Source: Rhynchopus sp. YZ270_cl-10
Lineage: Eukaryota; Euglenozoa; Diplonemea; Diplonemida; Diplonemidae
DNA: 64,000 nt
Reading direction: 5' to 3'
Assembly: GCA_964035575.1 (NCBI GenBank)
Contig: OZ037840.1
Coordinates: forward strand, 1-64,000
Of this stretch, positions 55,986 to 64,000 are shown piece after piece (within the stretch, counting starts at the first letter, position 1; each line of letters begins with the position of its first letter). The notes under the pieces are model-generated. The model had not been told where the DNA came from. It did no database searches and worked only from the letters and a program-made list of their open reading frames with translations. A program made the translations under genes and the position numbers.

Positions 55986-56409
55986 GAGCAGTACTTGAAA
56001 TACAAAGTGAAGTTATTAATGTATGTGTTACATGGGATTTCCCGAAGTTAGGCACATTGACAAGCATGCAACAACTGTCCGACTGTTCTTAGTTAAAATC
56101 AGCTGAAAAAGAATGACCACATGACGCTGATACAACAGCGCAGCCCCCAGGGATAGACAGCAAATGGGTGCTGCATCGTGTGTGCATCAAAAGCATCAAA
56201 AAAACAACATCAAAAAAAGAAAACTCTGAAACAAAGAGAACTACTGTGAGAGAAACCTTGAACACGCCTCACATGCATAGCAAAGCCTTTGTCGCTGCCT
56301 CCCCCTTGGAACAAATGCAAGGTGCACAGTGCAAAACATCTCTACGGACGTCGCACACTACACAACAAGAGAAACGTTGGTAAAGACACGTTAAGACGAA
56401 TAAGGCTCA
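55986..56409. other. Spacer
   Basis: 3' flank of the ankyrin gene; no feature recognised. Confidence 0.4.
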
Positions 56410-57411
56410 TCAATCGCTGTCCTCTCTCTTCTGCTTCTTCGTCGGCTTCGTGGCGTTGTACGCTTTCAATGCAGCAGTGAAGGCATTGCTGTGTCCTGCT
56501 TTGCGTGCTATGTCCTCTGCAGTCTCATTGCACTGGTCAGTCTGTGTGAGGTTCGGAGTCTCTGCATTGAACGCAATGCGAAGGCACTCTGGGTCACCGG
56601 AACTTGCGGCAGCCATCAGAAGTGTACGCCTGCTTCCAAAGGTGGCGGGTTGCTGACTACCTGCATCGAGAAGAAGCTGCATGCAGTCTGCGTGCCCGCG
56701 CCAGGCAGCCACACTGAGCGCCGTGTCACCGTAGTCCCCACGTCTCGCAAGGTCGCACCCAGCCTCGATCAGCACCTGCAGGCACTCCACAGAGCCTACC
56801 TGCGCAGCACACATGGCTGCAGTGAAGCCCCCAGAGAAGAGCTGCTGTCCGATGGTGGCATTCAAGTCAGCACCCTCCTCCACGGCAAGACGCACACACC
56901 CGACGGAGCCCACCATCGCTGCGTACACCAACGCTGTGGTGTAGTAGTCATCACACCCCTCGTTGATATCTGCACCCTCCGCAATCAGACGCCGCATGTT
57001 GGCCACATCGTCACCAACCGCAGCCACGTACAGGGCCTCCTGAGGAGCACACTTTGTCTCGATGTACAGAGGCAGAAGCTCTGCCATGTTGGCGTGTGGT
57101 GCGGCGATTTCACCCAGAGCACTATTGATGATTAAAGCACGAACACCCTCCTTGCTGGCCTCACAGCCACGTCTCCTCAGCTCTGCCTCCGCCACCACCC
57201 GTGGGCTCGTCTCCACCACAACCGTGCACCCCTCCTCCAACGCCGTCACCTCGAGAAGCGGTGCTGCGTCTGCACCATAATGCAGCACAATAGAGTCAGC
57301 CTCTGTGTCCAGAGCACGCGCTGCTGCCTCCACAAGGCTGGCGACAGTGCTTGTCTCCTCGACCTCCAAGCTGAAGGTGTCGCATCCAGCACGTTGCAAG
57401 AAAACCAGCAT
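56410..57411 (-). CDS. Ankyrin-repeat protein with N-terminal ubiquitin-like fold
   Basis: 333 residues, no intron. I start at the ATG at 57411 (MLVFLQRAG); an in-frame upstream extension to 57696 is AT-rich and unlike protein. Residues 1-70 look like a ubiquitin-type beta-grasp (LEVEETSTVASLVEAAARAL, then a VVVET strand). Residues ~130-315 hold five or six ankyrin repeats: EALYVAAVGDDVANMRRLI, TALVYAAMVGSVGCVRLAV, TAAMCAAQVGSVECLQVLI, TALSVAAWRGHADCMQLLL, TLLMAAASSGDPECLRIAF. The C-terminus is basic (KPTKKQKRE), possibly nuclear-targeting. The function is protein-protein interaction, partner unknown. Confidence 0.88.
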   Translation of the reverse strand: MLVFLQRAGCDTFSLEVEETSTVASLVEAAARALDTEADSIVLHYGADAAPLLEVTALEEGCTVVVETSPRVVAEAELRRRGCEASKEGVRALIINSALGEIAAPHANMAELLPLYIETKCAPQEALYVAAVGDDVANMRRLIAEGADINEGCDDYYTTALVYAAMVGSVGCVRLAVEEGADLNATIGQQLFSGGFTAAMCAAQVGSVECLQVLIEAGCDLARRGDYGDTALSVAAWRGHADCMQLLLDAGSQQPATFGSRRTLLMAAASSGDPECLRIAFNAETPNLTQTDQCNETAEDIARKAGHSNAFTAALKAYNATKPTKKQKREDSD

Positions 57412-58235
57412 TGTGTGTTGTGCAAAGTGCTGAGGAGTGTAACGTGGGGTGCTCGTTGAAATATTTTTGTCTTGCGCATGCATGGCACACATAGCATACG
57501 AAATGGAATTACCCCTGAAAATAGTTTTCCGTGGAATGAAAATAAACATAACGAGGAGAAGTTTTGGTGGCACTTTTTTTTTGGTTTTTACTTTTATTAA
57601 AGAACACCCGCGGTAGAGCTTTTCGTTGTGGTCTAGGTTTTGTTTTTTTTTATTGTGAAGAATTGGAGGAATAGTGGAGTTGCCACCTATGCGCAAGCTC
57701 CACTGTCAAGAGGGGACTGGGTAAGGGGGAAATGAAGCAGCCTCTCAGCCCGGGGTCATCATGTAGACACCAAGGCGGAGCACTGCAAACAGTGTTTTTG
57801 TTGGCGTTTTTTTCGCAGGTTGAGAAGAAAAAATAACAAAAAAAGAACGGCGTACCGGAGGGGGTGGACCCCTCAACCATGCAGTCCTACATCCAGTTTA
57901 CATCTGATAAAAAGGGGGGAGGTATCGCTCTATCTCCCTCTCTCTCGACCACTGCCCCCATAGGCTTTGGACCTCTCGTTGTTTAGCAAGCGGCCTTCAG
58001 TCATCTGGGGGGTGGAGGGTCGCGGCAACGTGCTGACAACATGTTGCGTAGCAATGACACCTTCATGTGGGGGGGAAGAAGAGAAGAGGGTGATTCACGT
58101 ATAGGAGTGTGTCACACAAAAAAGAGAGGTGAAAGTGAACAAAAGCGCGCGGTACATCGGCCGACGTCTAAAAAAAAAAAAAAGCAGGAAAAAACTGTAA
58201 AGTTCTCTGGTGTGTTTTAAAAGGTATTTCACGAT
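57412..58235. other. Spacer upstream of the ankyrin gene
   Basis: AT-rich DNA then a GC-richer stretch; no gene seen. Pyrimidine-then-CAG sites near 57430 and 57514 (minus strand) could be splice or trans-splice acceptors for the ankyrin mRNA. Confidence 0.4.
57655..57710 (+). other. Hairpin family 3, copy
   Basis: AATTGGAGGAATAGTGGAG then TTGCCACC...CTCCACTGTCAA; AGTGGAG/CTCCACT pair around an 18-nt loop. Confidence 0.65.
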
Positions 58236-58394
58236 TGGGTGATCTATGATGGTCTCCCGTGAGACACGGGAGTCACAGAGTCTGTGAGCTTACTGAGAGC
58301 TAGAAATAATAAAAACCCTTTCTTTTGCTTAGGTGGTACGCTACCCACGCCATACGCCTAGTAAAAAAATCTCACCCCGTTCATAGATCACCCA
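58236..58394. mobile_element. 159-bp MITE with 14-bp perfect inverted ends, carrying hairpin family 5
   Basis: TGGGTGATCTATGA and its exact inverted copy TCATAGATCACCCA bound the element, and ACGAT flanks both sides (58231-58235, 58395-58399). Inside are the hairpin CTCCCGTG/CACGGGAG, the hairpin CACAGA/TCTGTG, and the family 5 hairpin at 58327-58362. Folded as RNA it would be a closed multi-branched structure. Confidence 0.75.
58327..58362 (+). other. Hairpin family 5, copy 2
   Basis: TTAGGTGGTACGCTACCCAC then GCCATACGCCTAG. The loop matches the copy at 39792 while both outer arms changed together. Confidence 0.55.
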
Positions 58395-58399
58395 ACGAT

Positions 58400-60032
58400 A
58401 GAAGAGTCGTTACAGAAAACAAATAAAAGACAAGACAGAAAGGATACCAGTTTACAATAGGGTTGAGTAGGTGAAGAAGTGCAGTAGAGGAAGTGTACTG
58501 TAGGAACACAAGAGAGAAAATAGAGTAGTAGCAACGTGCCAAAACGCATCTCGGTCGCGCTCATGTTGCATAAAAGCGTGGGGCATGAGTGGTCCGTACC
58601 GTAAGAGAACGGAGGCGGTTCACAACCGCTCGGCGAATCACGCGACCTCTTTATACCCCAGCCTTTTTTAAGGCAGGGTTTCCGCCAAGGGGGACCGGGG
58701 GGGACCATGGACCCCCCCAATATTTTTCCCAGAAAAATCCGGATTTTTACAGGAGTTTGGGGGGGACCATGGTCCCCCCCAAGAAAAATGGGGTTTTGGA
58801 GGTTGTAGATGATCCCCCGTGGTCATGCGACCCCACCGTGCAGAGCATTTGGCTCGCTGTGCCAGAAGAAGTGGAAGAAAAAGGGGGTGGTGCAATCTTT
58901 TTTAAAAAGGGTAAAAGTAGCGTACCGTGCGCCTGCGGCGCTGTGTTGCTAGCTATGTGATATTGATATACTTCCATCGATACTTCCGTGCATTGCCCCT
59001 TTTTCTAAGGAGGCTTCGGTGCAAGCAACGGGTAGTTATTACATGTTCCCACTGCAGCACTGTAATGACTGTAGCACCATACAATAGAAAAAGCAAACAC
59101 CATCACCCTCCACTCTCACAAGACCCCTTACCTTGTTAAGCTTCCCCCGACCTCTACCAGACAGCACAGCTGTGAAGCTTGACATGGCTGCTATCAAACC
59201 TGGTGCACCCTTCGCCTCTCCACTCTGTGGCCTGCAGGGAGGCGCGCGCGACGACCGCTTTTGCGGGGAGAAAAATTTTTTTTGGGGGGTCTTTTTGATG
59301 GCCCCCCCCAATTCCTGAAACCCCAAATCCTGGCGGAAACCCTGTAAGGTCCAAAAAAAAAAAAAACGTATCAACTATGATTTTGCACGTGTTACAGGTG
59401 GGAGCATAGCGGGGACCCTAAGGGCAATCATGGCTCAGTTCATATATGCCACCCAATGCCATTGCTTTGGGGGAACGACTCGCTTGTGGCTTCTTACATA
59501 GTGGGAGGATCTGGGGTAGGTTGGGGGGGAGCCTTCTTTACCTGGCTTCGAAGGGTGTTGTTCCCTTAGGGCTAACCGCGAAGTGCAATGTGGACTCGAG
59601 AAGTCATTAACAGGCAGCACATCTCACCCCTGGATGTGGCAGCTCTCCTGTGTACAATACGGGCAAAGCTGGCCTGACTCCAAACAATAAATATAAGGGA
59701 GTGTCTTTCCTTGACACATCACTGGAGCCAGTGTAGGAAAAAAAAAAGTGAAGCTGATAGTGCCAACGCCTCTGGGACGCAGGCATCTGACACTCCAAAA
59801 AAAAGGTTGAAAGATGAGCATGTCTCACGTGCATACACATCAAAGACAGCATTTTGTTTTTTACGCCGCAGGAGACGGACATAATGAAGCAAAGGCTGTG
59901 CAAACCCTTCCTTTTAAAAAGAGAAAAAAAAAAAAACAATAGAAAAAGATAAAAGGGCTTTCAACCACAAGCATCTACCTGTAAAGGGACACCTTTCGTG
60001 GTGCTAGCAAAACAGTGACTCCGCTAGGTACT
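58400..60032. other. Spacer
   Basis: No gene supported. 58915-58945 carries GTAGCGTACCGTGCGCCTGC, a fragment of the hAT-related family. 58675-58795 has repeated GGGGGGGACCATGG wording. 59395-59640 is a GC-richer stretch with no recognised content. Confidence 0.4.
59747..59799 (+). other. Hairpin family 4, copy 2
   Basis: TGATAGTGCCAACGCC then GGGACGCAGGCATCTGACAC; AGTGCC can pair with GGCA..CT. Confidence 0.5.
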
Positions 60033-60061
60033 AAAGTTCTGTTGATTGTCAACAGAACTTT
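60033..60061. other. Perfect 13-bp hairpin
   Basis: AAAGTTCTGTTGA and TCAACAGAACTTT around a TTG loop. Confidence 0.75.
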
Positions 60062-60203
60062 TTGAAAATGGGGAAAAAAAAAAAAAAAAAGTTCTGCTGA
60101 GTGGTTCAGACCCGTTCTACCTGTCAAAAAAGCTCAGGAGAAGAAAATATGGAGAGGTGAGTGCTCAAACGTCCCAAAAAAGTCAAAATCGGGCGTTGGA
60201 AAA

Positions 60204-60242
60204 AAGTATTTTCATCATATGCAATCAATAAATTGATAGTAG
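60204..60242 (+). other. Hairpin family 7, copy
   Basis: AGTATTTTCATCATATGCAA then TCAATAAATTGATAGTA. Confidence 0.5.
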
Positions 60243-60380
60243 TGAAAAAAAAAAAGTTGCGCACCGTGCGCCTGCGGCGCAAGCATGTACCCCACCACGT
60301 GGACCATCAACAGAACATTTTCAAAATCGGAAATCCTAGCGGAGAGCCTGTAGCAAAATGAAAAAAGAAAAAAAAAATTC

Positions 60381-60408
60381 GTACCTTCTATTCAATTGAA
60401 CAGAAGGT
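60381..60408. other. Hairpin, 8-bp outer stem plus inner palindrome
   Basis: TACCTTCT/AGAAGGTA enclosing TTCAATTGAA. A further foldback (CCGGTGGGGGTAAAAA / TTTTTACCCCTCCGG) lies at about 60459-60537. Confidence 0.6.
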
Positions 60409-60568
60409 AAAAAAACTGAACAAAAATACAACAAATCGAACAAAGCCACGCAACAAACATCCGGTGGGGGTAAAAAAAAAAAAAACCTTCGAGCTTTGAA
60501 ATCCCAAAACCCACTCTTAGTTTTTACCCCTCCGGTGGTTGTTGTGTTGCTGTAATTGCAGGGTGGCT

Positions 60569-62973
60569 TCAGCCACGCCGTTTACGACCATTCATCTTTG
60601 AGGGGGGCTTTAGGTTTGCGAGAGCTTTTGATAGGTCCACTGCGTACTTGTATGAAGCAGGGGGCTTGCGGACTGGGGCTGGGGCCGTGTCATTGTCAGC
60701 ACTGCCACCGCCACCACCACCACCACCACTGTCCCGCTTGTCTCCTTTTGGCGCAGAAGGCTGGAGTATGACCCAGGTACGTTTCGCAACCTGGCAGTCA
60801 TTGCTGCTGTAGACGCGTCGCTTGCGGGCAGCACCGCCCACCTGCACATCTTCGTCGAAGTGGTACGGCACCGCCACCTCCTCAGGCAGCCCTGCGCAAG
60901 GGTACAGCAGGGGCGGCGCCTTCAGCCCTGCAGCCGAGACGCGTTTGCCGAGAAGCACCTTCCGCGGGAGGTACTCATTCTCGGTGAAGTGCGCCCGCAC
61001 TGCGGTGACGTACTGCGTGTAGCAGCTGTGCTGGTGGAGGAGCGCAATGAACGCGGCCTTGTCAATGTACCACAGGTCGCATCCTGTGATGGTCTGAACT
61101 GGGAAGAGCCAGCGGTGCAGCGCGACGAGAGTCATCCCGAAGACGTCCCCGGTACAGATGTTGCTGGCGCGCGAGCGGACACCGTTCTGTACAAACGCGC
61201 ACCCACACTGCATGACGAAAAGACGGTCACACTCATCGACAGCACTCAGCATGTTCTGTCTAGGGAGGAACACCAATGGGCGCATTTCTGTTGCGACAGC
61301 GACACACACGGCACGTGGCAGCACCTCACCGAGGATAGCTGTCTGGGCAAGCAGGTCTGCACAGCGCAGAATGCGTTCGGGCTGTGGAAGAGGGGTGGGG
61401 TTGTTACATCGGTTTTATGGTGTGAAAATATACATCCCGCTTTGATTAAACCTCGACAGTTGCTTGCAATGCAGGCTTCCACCCAAGTGAAAACATCGGG
61501 GTCTATCTGGTACGCATGTCCACTAATGCCATGGTCTGGGCTTCTCCAGTTGCAAAAAGAAGAGAAAATGTTGGGGGAAAAAATTGCCATACATTCTCGA
61601 CCTGTAGGTTCATCTGCTGCAGTCTTGATGCCTTTGCGCTGGCACAAATCTTCTTCTGCACCTCAGTCACACTGCAGTACTCCTCAAGCCGTGCGTACGG
61701 CAGCACCCATATGTCACAGTGCGTGAGTGCAAGCATGTCCTCCATGCACTCACCACAGTCGAAGAGGAAGGCCATCGCCCCGAAGGAGGGCATGTGTGTG
61801 GCGGTGTGCACACAGGCACCTTCCTCACCACCACCTTCACGCTCCACCTTGCCGCTGCACAGGAAGTACACCGCACGCCCTGTATCACCTTTGCGGTAGA
61901 CGTACGTACCCTTCCGCACGACCAAGGGCTCGAGGTACGTCATCACCCGTGTACACTCCGCGTCACTGAAGGCGACCATGAGGGGACACTGCCGCATGTC
62001 GTCGGGGCTGCGCGGGTAGTTCACTTCAATTGTTTTCTGGCGTCTGAGAAACGCTTTGTCGTACGTCAACTCACGCATCCGAGGGTCAAGCAAGGCGACT
62101 GCCTTGAAGATAGGCGCACGGTAGATAATCCAACACGAGCACTGCGTCTCGAGCACGATGCTTGCGGTACGCGGCTCGTCTGTCAGAATCGCGAAGTCCC
62201 CGAACAGCACCGGCGCTGTAAATCGGAAGAGGACTTGGTCAGCACCCTTGCCCTTCCCCCTGCGGGTGATCACACCCGAGCCGCTCAGGATCACCCAGAC
62301 GCCTGAGCGCGATGAGTCGCCTTCCTTAATGATGGTGTCCCCAGGCTGTGTGGAGACTGGAGTTGCCTCGTCAGCGAGGTTGCGCAGGTCCGCATCCTCC
62401 CAGCTAGAGAAGAGCATCCCGGTACGCAGCACGGACGCGATCTGGTCGTGGCGGTGGCCATGAGTGACCACCCCGCCTGCCTCCTTGTGGCGGGACGACA
62501 CGATGACACGTGGCACCCACAACAGACCCAGCTTGACGGCAGCGTGTCGCAGTACTTCGTGCTGTATTTCCTGTGGCAACTCCTTCATGAGAGCAGACTC
62601 GACATTGCCGAAGTCGGCAGTAGTGACGTTGGAGATGGCATCCTGTGGGGGGGAAAGGAATCGCGCAAAAAATGGGGATGTTTTTGGAAAGTTGGAACAC
62701 TTCCTCAGCCCCACACAGACCCTGATATGTACTACAAAAATGGGGAGGAAAAATAGAGGTTAAATTCTATAATTTCAGGCACAATGTCACCCAGGAAGAG
62801 GGGAAGGGGGGCCTTTCATTTCAAGAGGGGGGGAGGGTATGCCATACATCCTCTGTGTGCACCTTTGGGATGCGCTTCTTGATCAGCTTCACTTCGCCCT
62901 TGAACCGCCTGCGTTCGATGGCACGCACGCCACGTTCATCTGGGGCTGCAGAGGAATAGAGACTTACCTGCAT
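60569..62973 (-). CDS. Protein with three cyclic-nucleotide-binding-like domains (3 exons)
   Basis: Exons 62973-62848, 62642-61593 and 61381-60569 join in phase 0 at both introns, giving 662 residues. The start gives MQVSLYSSAAPDERG. Domain 1 (about 100-220) has PGDTIIKEGD and FGDFAILTDEPRTASI, the phosphate-binding-cassette region with its Arg. Domain 2 (about 255-385) has RKGTYVYRKGDTGRAVYFLC but a diverged cassette (FGAMAFLFDCGECMED). Domain 3 (about 395-520) has MLSAVDECDRLFVMQCGCAF and CTGDVFGMTLV, also diverged. The C-terminus has a Gly run and a basic tail. No membrane segment or kinase domain is visible, so it is a soluble, possibly scaffold-type, cNMP-binding protein. It may bind nucleotide only at domain 1. 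Confidence 0.88.
61382..61592 (-). other. Intron 2 of the cNMP-binding gene, similar to the hAT element interior
   Basis: 211 nt, starts GTATGG and ends CCACAG after a pyrimidine tract. Read on the plus strand it shares CTCGAC.GTT, GCA.GCTTCCAC, GGGC.TCTCCAG, GTTGCAAAAA and TTGGGGGAAAAAAT in the same order as 29340-29620. Confidence 0.75.
62643..62847 (-). other. Intron 1 of the cNMP-binding gene
   Basis: 205 nt, starts GTATGG and ends CCCCACAG. The same GA.AAT/GAT|GTATGGCA context occurs at both donors of this gene. Confidence 0.75.
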
Positions 62974-63036
62974 TACGACATGTGGCTGGGAGGAGAATAA
63001 GGGGAGGAGGAGGGCGGAGGGCGGAGGGAGAAGAAA

Positions 63037-63080
63037 AGTTTATAAGATGACCCTAAGCCTCTCGTTGCTTAGTCACCTTA
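63037..63080 (+). other. Hairpin family 1, copy
   Basis: AGTTTATAAGATGACCCTAA then GC...GCTTAGTCACC, 65 bp upstream of the cNMP-binding gene start and on the opposite strand. Confidence 0.6.
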
Positions 63081-63699
63081 GAGAAAGAGAAGTGGAGCTA
63101 AGAGGGAGAGTATACCTGTTTCGTGTTGCGGGGGAAGAGAGGTGGGGGAGGAGGGGGAGGAGGGGAGGAGGAGGGGGGGAGCATCCCGGCATGGTATAAA
63201 TAGCGGGAGAAGGGGGGGGAGAAGATGGTCAAAAAAAAAAATATGTGGTAGTCAAAGCGGGGGGTGTAGGGAAATGAACTCTTAATTTTTCGTCAATTTT
63301 TTAACCAAATTAAATAAAACAGCAAACTTTTCTACTAGTTAATTCGTTTTCGAGGTGTGTTGTTGTTTTTTTTTTCTTCTTTTCGCATTGTGAAAGAGAG
63401 GGGAAAGAGTGGTGAAACAGATGTTTTTTCATTTTTCATTTTTATTTTGGGTAGACTTATCACTTTCGTCTCCACCTTAGTGAGTAACTGGGGATCGGCA
63501 CTCACTTGGTCAAAAGCTTTTTGTACTACGGAAGGTATAAAACGCAGGTCGTCCTCAACCTTTTTTTAGAGCAACTTTCATGCACAAGAACCTTCCGGAT
63601 GGCCCACACATTAAAACAGTTTGAGACCATCAGGTTACGAGAACGGAACTTCGGATGTTTTGGACTTATGTACGATATAAAGAGAATGATTAGATTCAT

Positions 63700-63728
63700 A
63701 TACTTTCAGTTCACAGAATTGAAAGTAT
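63700..63728. other. Perfect 9-bp hairpin
   Basis: ATACTTTCA/TGAAAGTAT around an 11-nt loop; its arm resembles the hairpin at 28881. Confidence 0.55.
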
Positions 63729-64000
63729 TTGAGAGGGCCGACACATGCACCCTTTCTTTTGGTTTTAGATTTTTATTTTTGAGAATGATGAAAACACATC
63801 GGCCTCATAGTAAGGGCGGATGCAGGCACTGGAAAAAGGGTGGTATTTGTCGTCCCCTCATCCCCCCTTCTTGTAGTTGTTTGATGCGTTGACGCTTTCA
63901 CACAAAAGGGGGGTGAACACAGGGTGATGACACTTTCCGCTCGCAAAGTAGTGTGCGTAAACATATCTATGGTGGTTGTGATACCGCTACGACAAGCACG

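Larger units (their letters stand above)
62974..64000. other. Upstream flank of the cNMP-binding gene and window end
   Basis: Purine-rich then AT-rich DNA. It probably contains the promoter or leader near 62974-63030. The family 1 hairpin at 63037 and a 9-bp hairpin at 63700 are listed separately. A plus-strand open stretch 63506-63892 has no recognised domain. Confidence 0.4.

Noticed and set aside
56410-57696. Ankyrin gene start at 57696
   Set aside because: The extra N-terminal 95 residues are encoded by AT-rich DNA and lack domain character; the ATG at 57411 fits composition and the ubiquitin-like fold.
62946-62967. A 22-nt intron (GTAAGT...CTGCAG) at the start of the cNMP-binding gene
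   Set aside because: Too short, and reading straight through gives an in-frame start (MQVSLYSSAAPDERG), so no intron is needed.

Overview
This window looks like nuclear DNA of a unicellular eukaryote rich in repeats and mobile elements. The only phylogenetic marker is a 5' fragment of an 18S rRNA gene (about 31388-31579, minus strand). From memory, its wording around the ATCTGC and GGCTCATTAAATCAG stretch fits Euglenozoa, perhaps a diplonemid, but this is tentative. Protein genes are all on the minus strand, are GC-richer than the AT-rich, homopolymer-laden spacers, and have few or no introns. All six introns that frame logic places begin GTATG and end CAG: four of 48-56 nt in mobile-element genes and two of 205-211 nt in a host gene.

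Layout. 1-4602 is an almost pure 8-bp satellite (GGGTTTGC). 4603-15046 is a 10.4-kb block that interrupts the satellite. It carries a Rep-helicase-OTU gene and a small second gene, and I read it as a Helentron-type Helitron inserted at TT. The satellite resumes in phase at 15047-15227. 15.2-25.7 kb is satellite-rich DNA: the CACGTGCGCAC satellite, two AGCTAAGG (8-bp) arrays, 9-bp and 7-bp arrays, GTGCAC minisatellites that flip orientation, a complex G-rich satellite in both orientations, and a duplicated 560-570-bp element with a poly-A tail. 25.7-28.3 kb holds a secreted TSP1-Hint gene that runs into a satellite. 29.2-44.7 kb has no convincing intact protein gene. It holds a complete 934-bp hAT-type element with 8-bp target duplications and three relatives, four other terminal-inverted-repeat elements, the 18S fragment, and many short dispersed hairpin families.

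44.8-55.1 kb carries two paralogous surface-protein genes (signal peptide, LamG-like domain, very long Pro/Thr repeat, multi-pass membrane domain). Their 5' halves and leaders are close to identical while their membrane domains are old and divergent. A 739-bp element with ATAT target duplications sits in the leader of the second. 56.4-57.4 kb is an ankyrin-repeat gene, and 60.6-63.0 kb a three-exon gene with three cyclic-nucleotide-binding-like domains.

The most novel signals are the satellite-embedded Helentron-like element, the mosaic paralogs, the TSP1-Hint protein whose stop codon lies in a satellite, and the dispersed hairpin families with retained or compensated stems.
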